From Bacteriovoracaceae bacterium (GTDB taxonomy: Bacteria > Bdellovibrionota > Bacteriovoracia > Bacteriovoracales > Bacteriovoracaceae), in assembly GCA_019752535.1 (NCBI GenBank), contig JAIEMA010000023.1, positions 46,761-110,760 on the forward strand: DNA of 64,000 bases. Direction: 5' to 3'. The translations under genes were made by a program, and so were the position numbers. Shown one piece after another: positions 47,728 through 56,467 of the stretch (the first letter of the stretch is position 1; the number at the start of each line of letters is the position of its first letter). A model generated the notes under the pieces. The model did not search any database. It worked only from the letters and a program-made list of their open reading frames with translations, and was not told the origin of the DNA.

Positions 47728-49029
47728 ATGAAGTTATTAATTTTAGCTCTTTGCTTTTTTTCTTCTCTCGCTCTCGCTCAAAATGAGGCGACAGTCTCTG
47801 TCATTGCCGTAGGGGAAGCCCAAGATGAAAAAGATCAAGTTTACTTTGCTCCTGCCAAAGTCAATGGTGTTCTCACTGCAACTCAACAGAAAACGATGGA
47901 TGAAGTCCTCTCGCTGGTCAAAAATGATTTTGCTTTTTATAAGCACCGCTTTGATTTCGCTACATCAAAAACAGCGACAACAGTCAATGTAATGTTTGAT
48001 GTTAAAGGCAGTGATGGTGGAGTGTCGATTCAAGCCGATGTGACAAAAGGCGAAGGCAAAGAGTTAGGATCTGTAAAAATTGTGGCCGGTGGCACCAGTC
48101 TTAGGGATGAAGGGCATAAGCTTTCTGATAAAATCTATCGCTCTATCACTGGAAAAAAATCTGTATTCCTAGAAAAAATTATGTTCGTCTCTGATCGTTC
48201 AACGATGGGGAAGGACACACGCAAAGAACTCTATACAATGGACTTTGATGGCAGAAGAGTAGAGAGGCTCACCTTCTTTAATTCAACGGTGATCTCACCT
48301 TCATTCTCTCCGGATAATAACGATATTATCTTTTCTTTGATACAGTCCCATGTGCAGACGGATCGGAAAAACAAAGAAACAAAAAACATTGATCTTCGCA
48401 TGTATGATAGAAAAACAAAAAAATTCACAACTGTTTCAGGTCATCCAGGAGTGAATTCAGGCGCAGTTTATAGTGCTGATGGTAAGAGTATTTACTTTAC
48501 TCTCACGACTTCGGGTAACGCTGATATCTATGAGATGAATTTAGCCTCAAAAGATTTAAGAAAAATTACTTCTCATTATGCTGATGATGTTGATCCGACC
48601 GTGACAGCTGATGGCAGTAGTATGAGTTTCCTTTCCAATCGTGCAGGTCGTGCTCATATCTATATTATGGATCCTCGCGGGACAGAGAAGAATGTCCGTC
48701 GTGTGAGCTTTGTGGGGCAGTTTAATGCTTCTCCTCGCTACTCACCTGATGGGAAAGACATCGTATTCACTTCATGGGTAGATAATGGATTTGATCTCTA
48801 TCGTATTGATAGTCAGGGAAATAACCTTGTTCGCCTCACGAAAGACTTTGGCTCTAATGAAGAGCCTTGGTGGTCTCCAGATGGCGAATTCATCATTTTT
48901 ACCTCTCAAAGAGTGCTCTCACGCACGAAGGCCATCCAAGATATATACATTATGAACAGGGACGGAGAGGTTTTGGGTCAATTAACCCAAGATTTCGGTC
49001 GCTGCTTCACTCCTCGGTGGACTAACTAG
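47728..49029 (+). CDS. tolB: Tol-Pal system beta-propeller protein TolB
   Basis: Signal peptide; repeats such as ASPRYSPDGKDIVFTSWVDNGFDLYRID and EPWWSPDGEFIIFTSQR. Confidence 0.92.
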   Translation: MKLLILALCFFSSLALAQNEATVSVIAVGEAQDEKDQVYFAPAKVNGVLTATQQKTMDEVLSLVKNDFAFYKHRFDFATSKTATTVNVMFDVKGSDGGVSIQADVTKGEGKELGSVKIVAGGTSLRDEGHKLSDKIYRSITGKKSVFLEKIMFVSDRSTMGKDTRKELYTMDFDGRRVERLTFFNSTVISPSFSPDNNDIIFSLIQSHVQTDRKNKETKNIDLRMYDRKTKKFTTVSGHPGVNSGAVYSADGKSIYFTLTTSGNADIYEMNLASKDLRKITSHYADDVDPTVTADGSSMSFLSNRAGRAHIYIMDPRGTEKNVRRVSFVGQFNASPRYSPDGKDIVFTSWVDNGFDLYRIDSQGNNLVRLTKDFGSNEEPWWSPDGEFIIFTSQRVLSRTKAIQDIYIMNRDGEVLGQLTQDFGRCFTPRWTN

Positions 49030-49173
49030 TTGATTTCTTTAGAAATCGTGTAAATTTTTTAAACACCGCATCAAAATAGTCTTGTAATATTTTTAGGCAT
49101 AATGTACTCTTTTCACAGTTACGCATTGCACAAACTGTGTCTTATCACTTTTTTAAGTGTCAAGGAGTTAGCC

Positions 49174-50685
49174 ATGAAAAACGCCACTATTACTAACGAG
49201 TTAGCGGTCCTCAACACTCAGCTTTTGTCTAATCTTGATGAAACAGTCTTCTTCTCTCAGTTGAGCGGATACTTTCAACAAGTAACTGGTGAACATAAGG
49301 TTCAAGTGTACGAAGCGATGGGTGATGGTTCAACTCGTCTTGGCGCTGAAAATGGCCACTCAATAGATGGTGAGATTCTCGCTAAAGGTATCGGTCTCTC
49401 TGGTTATGTTGCTCGTATGAAGAGAGCTTATTATTCAAACAATGTTAAAAGAGATCCAATCACGGCTCACTCTAAGCGTGATGATTCAGTAGAAGCTGAA
49501 CTTGCAGTTCCTGTTATGCACGAAGGTGTTGTCATCGGAACTATCCATATTCAATCAACAAAGAAAGATCGCTCTTTTTCTGAGAAAGATGTAGCAGCGA
49601 TTAACGAAGATCTTAAGAGCTTAGCTGCTCCAATTCGCAACATGCGCCTCTATTTAGTTGCTCGCCACATGGCCCGCGAACTTGAGTCTAAATTGGCTCA
49701 ACGTGAAGTCGAGCGCACTCAAGCTCCACGTTTTGATATCAAGACTGGAACTCAGAATATTGAAGAGCGCGTAAATTTGATTGCTGTCTCTAAATCAATG
49801 CTTGAAACCATTCAGGTTGCTAAAAAGTTAGCGGCTCAGGATTTCCCAATCCTTCTTGATGGTGCCCACGGTTCAGGTAAGAAGATTTTAGCTCGTAAAA
49901 TTCACTTCTGGAGCCATAGAAAGAATGGAGCTTGTGTACTTGTTCACTGTACATCAATGCAGGAAGCTGCTCTTGATATCGAATTATTTGGCAAAAAAGG
50001 GAAGAAGGGAGCATTTGCTGAAGCAAACGGCGGAACTTTGATCCTTGATGATATCGAGGCTTTATCGCACACTCTTCAAGCGAAAATCCTTCGCGCCATG
50101 GTCACTGGCGAAGTGGTTTCTTCAGATAACGAAGAGAAGACAATGATCAACGTAAGAGTGATTGCTACTTGCAAGAGCTCACTTGAAGAAGCTGTGAAGA
50201 AAGGTGAATTTAAAGAAGAGTTATACATTCGCTTGAACTCAATGAATATCAAGGTTGCTCCTTTGCGCCAGCGCCAAGATGACATCAGAGCTTTAGCTGA
50301 GTTTTTCTTGAATCAAAATCGCTCACAAAATGAAGCGAAGATTTTAACGGCCGCTGCTCAAGCGAAACTTGCAGCTTACCACTGGCCAGGAAACGTTCAG
50401 GAATTGAAAGGTATCATCGAGCGCGTTTCGGTTGTCGTTGAAGGTCAATATGTAGACGAGAGCCATCTTCCTGAGTTGCGCCGCGAAGAAGTAAAAGAAG
50501 AAGTTAAAGTAGAAGTGAAATTTGAAGAAGTTCCACTTCATGACCTTGAGAAGACACACATCTTAGCGACTCTTGATCACTTGAGTGGCAATAAAACGCG
50601 CGCTGCGAAGTCTTTGGGCATCACAGTGAAGACGCTTTATAACAAGCTGCACAGCTACGGTTTGATTGAAAACCGTGAAGCTTAA
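49174..50685 (+). CDS. GAF-AAA+-Fis-type regulator resembling sigma54 activators but with a degenerate AAA+ core
   Basis: GAF-like N-terminus; DGAHGSGKKILARKIH; ELFGKKGKKGAFAEANGGTLILDDIEAL (no GAFTGA); YIRLNSMNIKVAPLRQRQDDIRAL; C-terminal LSGNKTRAAKSLGITVKTLYNKLHSYGL. Confidence 0.9.
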   Translation: MKNATITNELAVLNTQLLSNLDETVFFSQLSGYFQQVTGEHKVQVYEAMGDGSTRLGAENGHSIDGEILAKGIGLSGYVARMKRAYYSNNVKRDPITAHSKRDDSVEAELAVPVMHEGVVIGTIHIQSTKKDRSFSEKDVAAINEDLKSLAAPIRNMRLYLVARHMARELESKLAQREVERTQAPRFDIKTGTQNIEERVNLIAVSKSMLETIQVAKKLAAQDFPILLDGAHGSGKKILARKIHFWSHRKNGACVLVHCTSMQEAALDIELFGKKGKKGAFAEANGGTLILDDIEALSHTLQAKILRAMVTGEVVSSDNEEKTMINVRVIATCKSSLEEAVKKGEFKEELYIRLNSMNIKVAPLRQRQDDIRALAEFFLNQNRSQNEAKILTAAAQAKLAAYHWPGNVQELKGIIERVSVVVEGQYVDESHLPELRREEVKEEVKVEVKFEEVPLHDLEKTHILATLDHLSGNKTRAAKSLGITVKTLYNKLHSYGLIENREA

Positions 50686-50744
50686 GAGCAAAGTTGTGTA
50701 ACTGAGAGCAAAAAAGTATTATTGAGATTCCCCAAGGAGCTTGT

Positions 50745-50960
50745 ATGAGCAAAACGATTGTAGAAGATAAAACAGTAGAAGCCGCACCGGAAGTGATGAC
50801 TTTAAAAAACTTTCGTACGAATAATGAAGATATCGAAACTTTTTACCGCTTTGTTCATGATAATGATGTTCGCCGTGAAGCAGGAATGTTGATCCAGTAT
50901 GCAATGGATAAACTTCGCAAAGCTCGCAAGAACAAAAGAGCAGCTAAAACGTTACAGTAA
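50745..50960 (+). CDS. Small uncharacterised charged protein
   Basis: 71 aa, AAGGAGC SD before ATG, followed by terminator. Confidence 0.6.
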   Translation: MSKTIVEDKTVEAAPEVMTLKNFRTNNEDIETFYRFVHDNDVRREAGMLIQYAMDKLRKARKNKRAAKTLQ

Positions 50961-50980
50961 TATTTCACAAATTTTTATGG

Positions 50981-51009
50981 AGGGGGCCAAGGTTTGGCCC
51001 CTTTTCTTT
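50981..51009 (+). terminator. Intrinsic terminator
   Basis: GGGGCCAAGGTTTGGCCCCTTTTCTTT hairpin plus T-rich run. Confidence 0.85.
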
Positions 51010-51014
51010 GAAAC

Positions 51015-52442
51015 ATGGATGTAAACCCAAATCTTAAGCAGCGCATTTTCTACGATCCTCTCTACGGTCATATTCCAATGACCAATCTAGAGTGGGAAAT
51101 TATCCACACACCTTTCTATCAAAGACTACGCTGGATTCGCCAACTCGGTTTCACCTTTTATACATTTCCGGGCGCAGAGCATTCGCGATTTGGTCACTCT
51201 ATTGGAGTCATGCATAACTCGCACATGATTTTGCGGGCGATGGGAAGAGCCGTTCATACGAACGAGCTTTATGACGACCGTGTTCAATCTGCCGCAAAAA
51301 CCTATCATCAAAGTATTCGTCTAGCGGCTCTTTTGCATGACCTCGGAACTTTCCCATTTTCTCACACCACTGAGATGGCCTACATCCGCTACGGTGAAAC
51401 AACGAATGCAAAAAATGGTAAGGGCCTCTCTGACGATCACGAGCACCTAGGCTCATTCATCATTAAAAATACAGATTACAAAGGGGGCATCACTCAACTG
51501 CTGAAGCAGTATGGGATTGATCCTCAAAGAATTTCTGACCTTGTCAAAGGGGTCGATAAGAGTGTTCTCGCCAATCAAATTCTGCATTCTGAAATTGATT
51601 GCGACCGCATGGATTATCTTCTCCGTGATGCTCATTATTCCGGAATTCATTACGGAACTTATGACCGTGACTATCTCCTCAATCACTTTCGCTGTGTGAA
51701 AGTCGGTGAGCATGAAATCATGGCCATTAACCATAATGCGCTTCATGCCGTTGAAGATTTTCTCATGGCCCGCTACGCTTGGTACTCGCAAGTGATTCGT
51801 AGTGCTCGCGGGGCTCGCTTTGATGCGATGGCCGAAGAGATGATGTATTACCTCTTAGAGAAGGGGAAGGTTTACACTTACTCTCAACTGATGGAGATGG
51901 TGGCCGAGAATCCTGTGAAGTTCTATAGCTTCAATGATCAATATTTTATGCAAGTGGTTCATCAAGCTTACCTGAATGGGGACTTTGATAAGTCTGCACG
52001 TATGAAAGATATGGCCCATCGCCTGCTGTTTGAAATTGCTCCAAAAACAATTCGTTGTGATGAGTTCAAACAACGTTTGCTCGACCAAGATGATGATACT
52101 GGCAATGAGAAGATTCTTCGCAAAGCCACTGAAAAACTTCAAGAGATTCGAGACGTTTTAAAGAAGAAAGGTAGCGATGCAGATTGGGTTCTAGAAGATT
52201 TCCCTAAAAAGCACATCATGTTCGTGAAATCGAGAAAGAAGCTTGTAAAATCGAAAACGACTCAAAATCTTCTTTTAGAGAGAGATCCTGCGAAAATACT
52301 CTTGGATAACGGGGAAGTTCGACTTTTGGGCGATATGGAGAACTCGGTGATTGCCACTCTTCAAAACAAATTCAATTTTGTCCCGAACGTCTATTGCTCT
52401 GAAAGTGCATGGGAACTCTTGAAAAAAGAGGGAGTTATTTGA
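51015..52442 (+). CDS. HD-domain phosphohydrolase (dGTPase-like)
   Basis: EHSRFGHSIGVMHNSH; RLAALLHDLGTFPFSHTTEM; SEIDCDRMDYLLRDAHYSGIHYGTYD. Confidence 0.9.
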   Translation: MDVNPNLKQRIFYDPLYGHIPMTNLEWEIIHTPFYQRLRWIRQLGFTFYTFPGAEHSRFGHSIGVMHNSHMILRAMGRAVHTNELYDDRVQSAAKTYHQSIRLAALLHDLGTFPFSHTTEMAYIRYGETTNAKNGKGLSDDHEHLGSFIIKNTDYKGGITQLLKQYGIDPQRISDLVKGVDKSVLANQILHSEIDCDRMDYLLRDAHYSGIHYGTYDRDYLLNHFRCVKVGEHEIMAINHNALHAVEDFLMARYAWYSQVIRSARGARFDAMAEEMMYYLLEKGKVYTYSQLMEMVAENPVKFYSFNDQYFMQVVHQAYLNGDFDKSARMKDMAHRLLFEIAPKTIRCDEFKQRLLDQDDDTGNEKILRKATEKLQEIRDVLKKKGSDADWVLEDFPKKHIMFVKSRKKLVKSKTTQNLLLERDPAKILLDNGEVRLLGDMENSVIATLQNKFNFVPNVYCSESAWELLKKEGVI

Positions 52443-52472
52443 GTAGACTAGGCAGGAATTTCTCCGACTAAA

Positions 52473-52547
52473 CGGCGCTTGCCGACCCCTGTCACGGATA
52501 GCTAGAATAGAGATAGGTCCGATGGAACGGACCCCGCCACGATGGCG
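52473..52547 (+). other. Intergenic region with three short hairpins upstream of ftsE
   Basis: CGGC-GCTT-GCCG; GGTCCG-ATGGAA-CGGACC; CGCCA-CGA-TGGCG in 75 nt. Confidence 0.4.
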
Positions 52548-52578
52548 TTAAACTCACTTTTCCGCCGAGGTTGCACGG

Positions 52579-53277
52579 ATGTATACCCAGCGATACAGCT
52601 CGCCTAATCAGGCGATACCAAAAATTAGACCTGTCTTTCACTTTGATCAGGTGAGTGTTGATTTTGGGAAAATCAAAGCGCTTCGTTCTGTTCAATTAAG
52701 CGTTCTTCCCAAAGAAATTCTTTTTGTCACTGGTGCATCTGGAGCAGGTAAATCAACTCTTCTCAACATGATGGCCGGTTTAGTTGAACCCACTTCTGGA
52801 AAAATTCATCGCCTCCAGGATGATTCAAAGTTTTTCGTAGCCAGCGTCTTTCAAGATTTACGTTTATGGCAAGAGAAGACGTGTGAGCAGAATATGTGGA
52901 TTAGCTACGATGCTCGTCTCTACGACTCTCGTGAACAGTTTCATAAAGAAATGCTCGAGCTGGCCCGAGTGCTTGGGGTGTATGAGCACATGAATCAAAA
53001 GATTTCAGACTGTAATGGTGGTCTTAAAAGCAAAGTGGCCATGATTAGAGCTCTGCTCTCAAAGCCAGATGCACTTTTGGCCGATGAACCAACAGCTGCG
53101 CTAGATCGTGAAGCGAGTTTCCGTTTGTTCGAACTTCTGAATCACTATAATCAAAAGAAAGGTCTCACTCTCGTGTGGGCGACTCACAATCGCGAGATGG
53201 CCAAGCAATTTCCTGGCAAGGTCGCTCATCTTGATGGGGGAAGATTAATGTATTCGGGGCAAGCATGTTTTATTTAA
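52579..53277 (+). CDS. ftsE: Cell-division ABC transporter ATP-binding protein FtsE
   Basis: FVTGASGAGKSTLLNMMAGL Walker A; ALLADEPTAALDREAS Walker B; followed by an FtsX-like permease. Confidence 0.85.
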   Translation: MYTQRYSSPNQAIPKIRPVFHFDQVSVDFGKIKALRSVQLSVLPKEILFVTGASGAGKSTLLNMMAGLVEPTSGKIHRLQDDSKFFVASVFQDLRLWQEKTCEQNMWISYDARLYDSREQFHKEMLELARVLGVYEHMNQKISDCNGGLKSKVAMIRALLSKPDALLADEPTAALDREASFRLFELLNHYNQKKGLTLVWATHNREMAKQFPGKVAHLDGGRLMYSGQACFI

Positions 53278-54065
53278 AAGAATTTTTCTCCACACTTCTA
53301 GATATCAAAGGTAGAGGAGCATTCTTTCTCCTATCCAGTCTCATGCTCGCTTTTGTTTGCGCTTTCAGACCCTCAGTCCAATCAACGATAACAGCTTTAG
53401 CTCCAGAAGCCTGGGCTCGTCCCTACTTTACTGCGCTCTTTGATAGCACAGTAGAGAAGCAAGATGTATTAGATGAAATTGCGAATCGTCCTGAAGTGGC
53501 CAGTGTTGAAACATTAGCAAATCAGGAAACTGGTGGAGTTCTTGGGCGTTTGATATCTCAAATCGGTCAAGACTACGCAGGGAAAGTTCAAGATGTGGCT
53601 GCCTTTGGTTTGAGAATTATTTTAAAGAATCAAACATTCATGCCTGCAGGTGAGACACTGCTTAACGGACTTGAAGAGAGTTATGGCCGTGAGCACGTGA
53701 CAACTTCAGGATTAAGAACTCCAAGAGTCGGTGGATTGTTTCAGACTCATCCAATATTTAAATATCTTAGCCGGTATGGATTTTTTGGAGTGTTTGTTCC
53801 AGTTTTAACCGTCTGGATCTTTGCCTTTGTTTTATGCTTTCCTCACTTTTCAAGAAGAGCTTGGCTCGTTGAGAGATACCAGAGACGTCATCTTGTAAGA
53901 GCGAAAATGGTGGCCAGTGGATTGGCCTCATTTGTCTTGATTGCAACTCTCTCTTCATTAGTGCTTCAGGGTCCTGACCTTATTGGTGTGGCCTTGATTG
54001 TTGCTTGTTTCTCGATACCGTGGACAGCGACAATGCGTGAGGTTAAATGGCGCTGGCAAAATTAA
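53265..54065 (+). CDS. ftsX: FtsX-like cell-division permease
   Basis: N-terminal TM, periplasmic domain, three C-terminal TM segments; overlaps ftsE. Confidence 0.75.
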   Translation: MFYLKEFFSTLLDIKGRGAFFLLSSLMLAFVCAFRPSVQSTITALAPEAWARPYFTALFDSTVEKQDVLDEIANRPEVASVETLANQETGGVLGRLISQIGQDYAGKVQDVAAFGLRIILKNQTFMPAGETLLNGLEESYGREHVTTSGLRTPRVGGLFQTHPIFKYLSRYGFFGVFVPVLTVWIFAFVLCFPHFSRRAWLVERYQRRHLVRAKMVASGLASFVLIATLSSLVLQGPDLIGVALIVACFSIPWTATMREVKWRWQN

Positions 54066-55030
54066 TTCTGATTTCATTTCTCTCGCTTTCATTTGCATTT
54101 GCCGCAAATAAGCCCTCTGTCGCCCAATCGCGCAGTGAGATTATGCAATTGGGAGCAAGACTGAATGCTCTTGAGCGTAATCTTGGTCAGCACAATGATA
54201 AGTATCTAGCGGCTATTGAACGTATTCGATTGCTCGAAACGGATGTTACGACCTATCAGCAACGATTATCTCAATTGAAAACAGAGGCGACAAAACGTGA
54301 GCAAGAGCTTGCGAGTATTTTACGCGCCCAAGCTCTGGCCATGGTGGAAGACGAAGTCGTTGTCAATTCGGAGTATCAAAAATTAACTGAAGAGAACCGT
54401 CAGAAAGCTCAGAGTGTCTCAAAAGAAATTTCAGCACTCGAAAAAATTGTTGAAGAATTTCAAACTCGTCTCACTCAACTCAAACAAGATGAGCAGGATT
54501 TGTTGAAATTAAGTTCTGATCTTGAACAGAAAAAACAGCAAATGACAGAAGTCTATTTGGCAAAACTTGAAGAGAGACAAAAATTAGAGTCTCAAGCTGA
54601 AAAGAGTCGCATCTCGACAAGACTTAATACATTTAAAAAATCTGAGTCTTTGGGTTTAAATATTCCGAGTCATTTGAAGTTTTCTTCGCCATTGGCCAAC
54701 TACGCAGATGCAGTCGTTTCAGAGAAAGGGGTGACCTATAAATTTGGTCAGCTTCAACCTTTATTGGCACCGAGAGACGGACGCGTGGTGTATAACGGTG
54801 AATTAGCGAGCTATGGAAAAGTTTTAATGATTGATCATGGTGAAGATATTAGAACGGTTTTTTTAGGTCGATTTAGCTCGGAGTTACAAAAAAATCAGTC
54901 GGTGAAAGCTGGAGACACATTAGGTCATACAGACACAGATGCAGACTCGCTTTATTTTGAGGTTCGTAAAAAGAATGTCGCTCAGAAGACAATTCATTGG
55001 CTAGACCAGTCTCGTACCAGTAAAATCTGA
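54047..55030 (+). CDS. EnvC-like coiled-coil/LytM protein with degenerate M23 domain
   Basis: Signal peptide; coiled-coil; LAPRDGRVVYNGELASYGKVLMIDHGEDIRTVFLGRFSS...SLYFEVRKK lacking M23 zinc ligands. Confidence 0.85.
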   Translation: MALAKLILISFLSLSFAFAANKPSVAQSRSEIMQLGARLNALERNLGQHNDKYLAAIERIRLLETDVTTYQQRLSQLKTEATKREQELASILRAQALAMVEDEVVVNSEYQKLTEENRQKAQSVSKEISALEKIVEEFQTRLTQLKQDEQDLLKLSSDLEQKKQQMTEVYLAKLEERQKLESQAEKSRISTRLNTFKKSESLGLNIPSHLKFSSPLANYADAVVSEKGVTYKFGQLQPLLAPRDGRVVYNGELASYGKVLMIDHGEDIRTVFLGRFSSELQKNQSVKAGDTLGHTDTDADSLYFEVRKKNVAQKTIHWLDQSRTSKI

Positions 55031-55054
55031 GGGTATCTTCTTAAGGGAGCCCTC

Positions 55055-56467
55055 ATGGTTAAGTATCTCGTATTCGCACTCTTTATTTCATCTTCCTTTG
55101 CCGCTGATAAGGCTAAACCTTCAAAGCCAGCTCCAGAGACGGCCAGTCATCGCTCGCGTTTTGAGCAGCTTGAATTATTTAATAAAGTTCTCTATCTCAT
55201 CGAGAATCAGTACTACCGCCAAGTCGATACTGAAAAGTTAATTGAAGGTGCTTTGAAAGGGATGATGGAGACCTTAGATCCCCATACTTCATTTTTAAAT
55301 AAAGATTTCTTTCAAAAAATGCAAAGTGACACGGCCGGAGAGTTCGGAGGCTTGGGCCTAGAAGTCACAAGTCGTGATGGCGCCATTTTTGTTATTACTC
55401 CAATTGATGACAGTCCAGCCTTTAGAGCAGGCATTAGAGCGAGAGATCGCATCGTTGAAATCAATCATGAGTCAATCGTTGGACTCTCGCTTGATCAAGC
55501 GGTTGAAAAAATGCGCGGAAAAAATGGGGAAGTTATGCATTTGGGTATTGCCCGAGAAGGTGAAGACTCAATTAAGCATTTTAAATTGAAGCGTGAAATC
55601 ATCAAAGTGAATCCAGTGAAGTCTGAATTAGTTCAAGAGAACATTGCCTATATTCGTTTAACTCAGTTTCAGAAGCGTGCTGCTGAAGCCGTCGAAGAGG
55701 CTTTAAAAAAATTGAAAAAAGATTCAAAGGATGGGCTTGCGGGAATCATCCTCGATTTACGCTCTAATCCAGGAGGCCTTTTAGATCAAGCTGTAGATGT
55801 TTCATCTATTTTTTTAAAAGAAGGAATTGTTGTTTCAACAGAAGCACGCGATCCACAAAATAAAGATATTCGCTATGTGAAAAAGCAGGGCTACAAAGAT
55901 CTTGAGACACCAATTGTCGTTTTAATTAACGGCTCCTCTGCCTCAGCGTCTGAAATTGTCGCCGGTGCCCTTCAAGATCATCACCGTGGACCGATTGTCG
56001 GATTACAATCATTCGGTAAGGGCTCAGTCCAAACTGTGGCTCAACTTGATGGTGGGACAGGTGTCAAACTTACGATTGCCCAATACCTCACGCCCAAAGG
56101 AAGACGAATTCAAGGGATTGGTATTAAGCCAGATATCCTTATCGAAGACCTCGATCCTAAAGGGTATGAGCGCGCGAAGAGAATTGATCGCTATGTCAGA
56201 GAGAGAGATTTAAGAAATCACCTGGCGGCCACAGTGGAGAGTGCTGAGGAGAAAAAAGCGCGCGAACAAATGGAGCGAGAAGACAGAGCGAAGCGTGCTA
56301 AGGAAGTTGAAAGAAGAGTCAAGGAAGCGAAGGAAGATAAAAAGAATACTAAAGAAGAAGATGATGACATCTTTAGAACTTATAACCCTTCTGACGATTT
56401 TCAAGTTCAGCAATCGGCTGCTCTTTTGAAATCAATGAAGTTCTACGGTCAGAAATCTAATCCATAA
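55055..56467 (+). CDS. ctpA: S41 family C-terminal processing peptidase
   Basis: Signal peptide; PDZ FGGLGLEVTSRDGAIFVITPIDDSPAFRAGIRARDRIVEI; LDLRSNPGGLLDQAV; VLINGSSASASEIVAGALQDHHRGPIVGLQSFGKGSVQ. Confidence 0.95.
   Translation: MVKYLVFALFISSSFAADKAKPSKPAPETASHRSRFEQLELFNKVLYLIENQYYRQVDTEKLIEGALKGMMETLDPHTSFLNKDFFQKMQSDTAGEFGGLGLEVTSRDGAIFVITPIDDSPAFRAGIRARDRIVEINHESIVGLSLDQAVEKMRGKNGEVMHLGIAREGEDSIKHFKLKREIIKVNPVKSELVQENIAYIRLTQFQKRAAEAVEEALKKLKKDSKDGLAGIILDLRSNPGGLLDQAVDVSSIFLKEGIVVSTEARDPQNKDIRYVKKQGYKDLETPIVVLINGSSASASEIVAGALQDHHRGPIVGLQSFGKGSVQTVAQLDGGTGVKLTIAQYLTPKGRRIQGIGIKPDILIEDLDPKGYERAKRIDRYVRERDLRNHLAATVESAEEKKAREQMEREDRAKRAKEVERRVKEAKEDKKNTKEEDDDIFRTYNPSDDFQVQQSAALLKSMKFYGQKSNP

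Noticed and set aside
52443-52578. Possible c-di-GMP riboswitch (GEMM) or SRP RNA in the ftsE leader
   Set aside because: Stems are present but the conserved core sequences of those families were not found; kept only as an unclassified structured leader.
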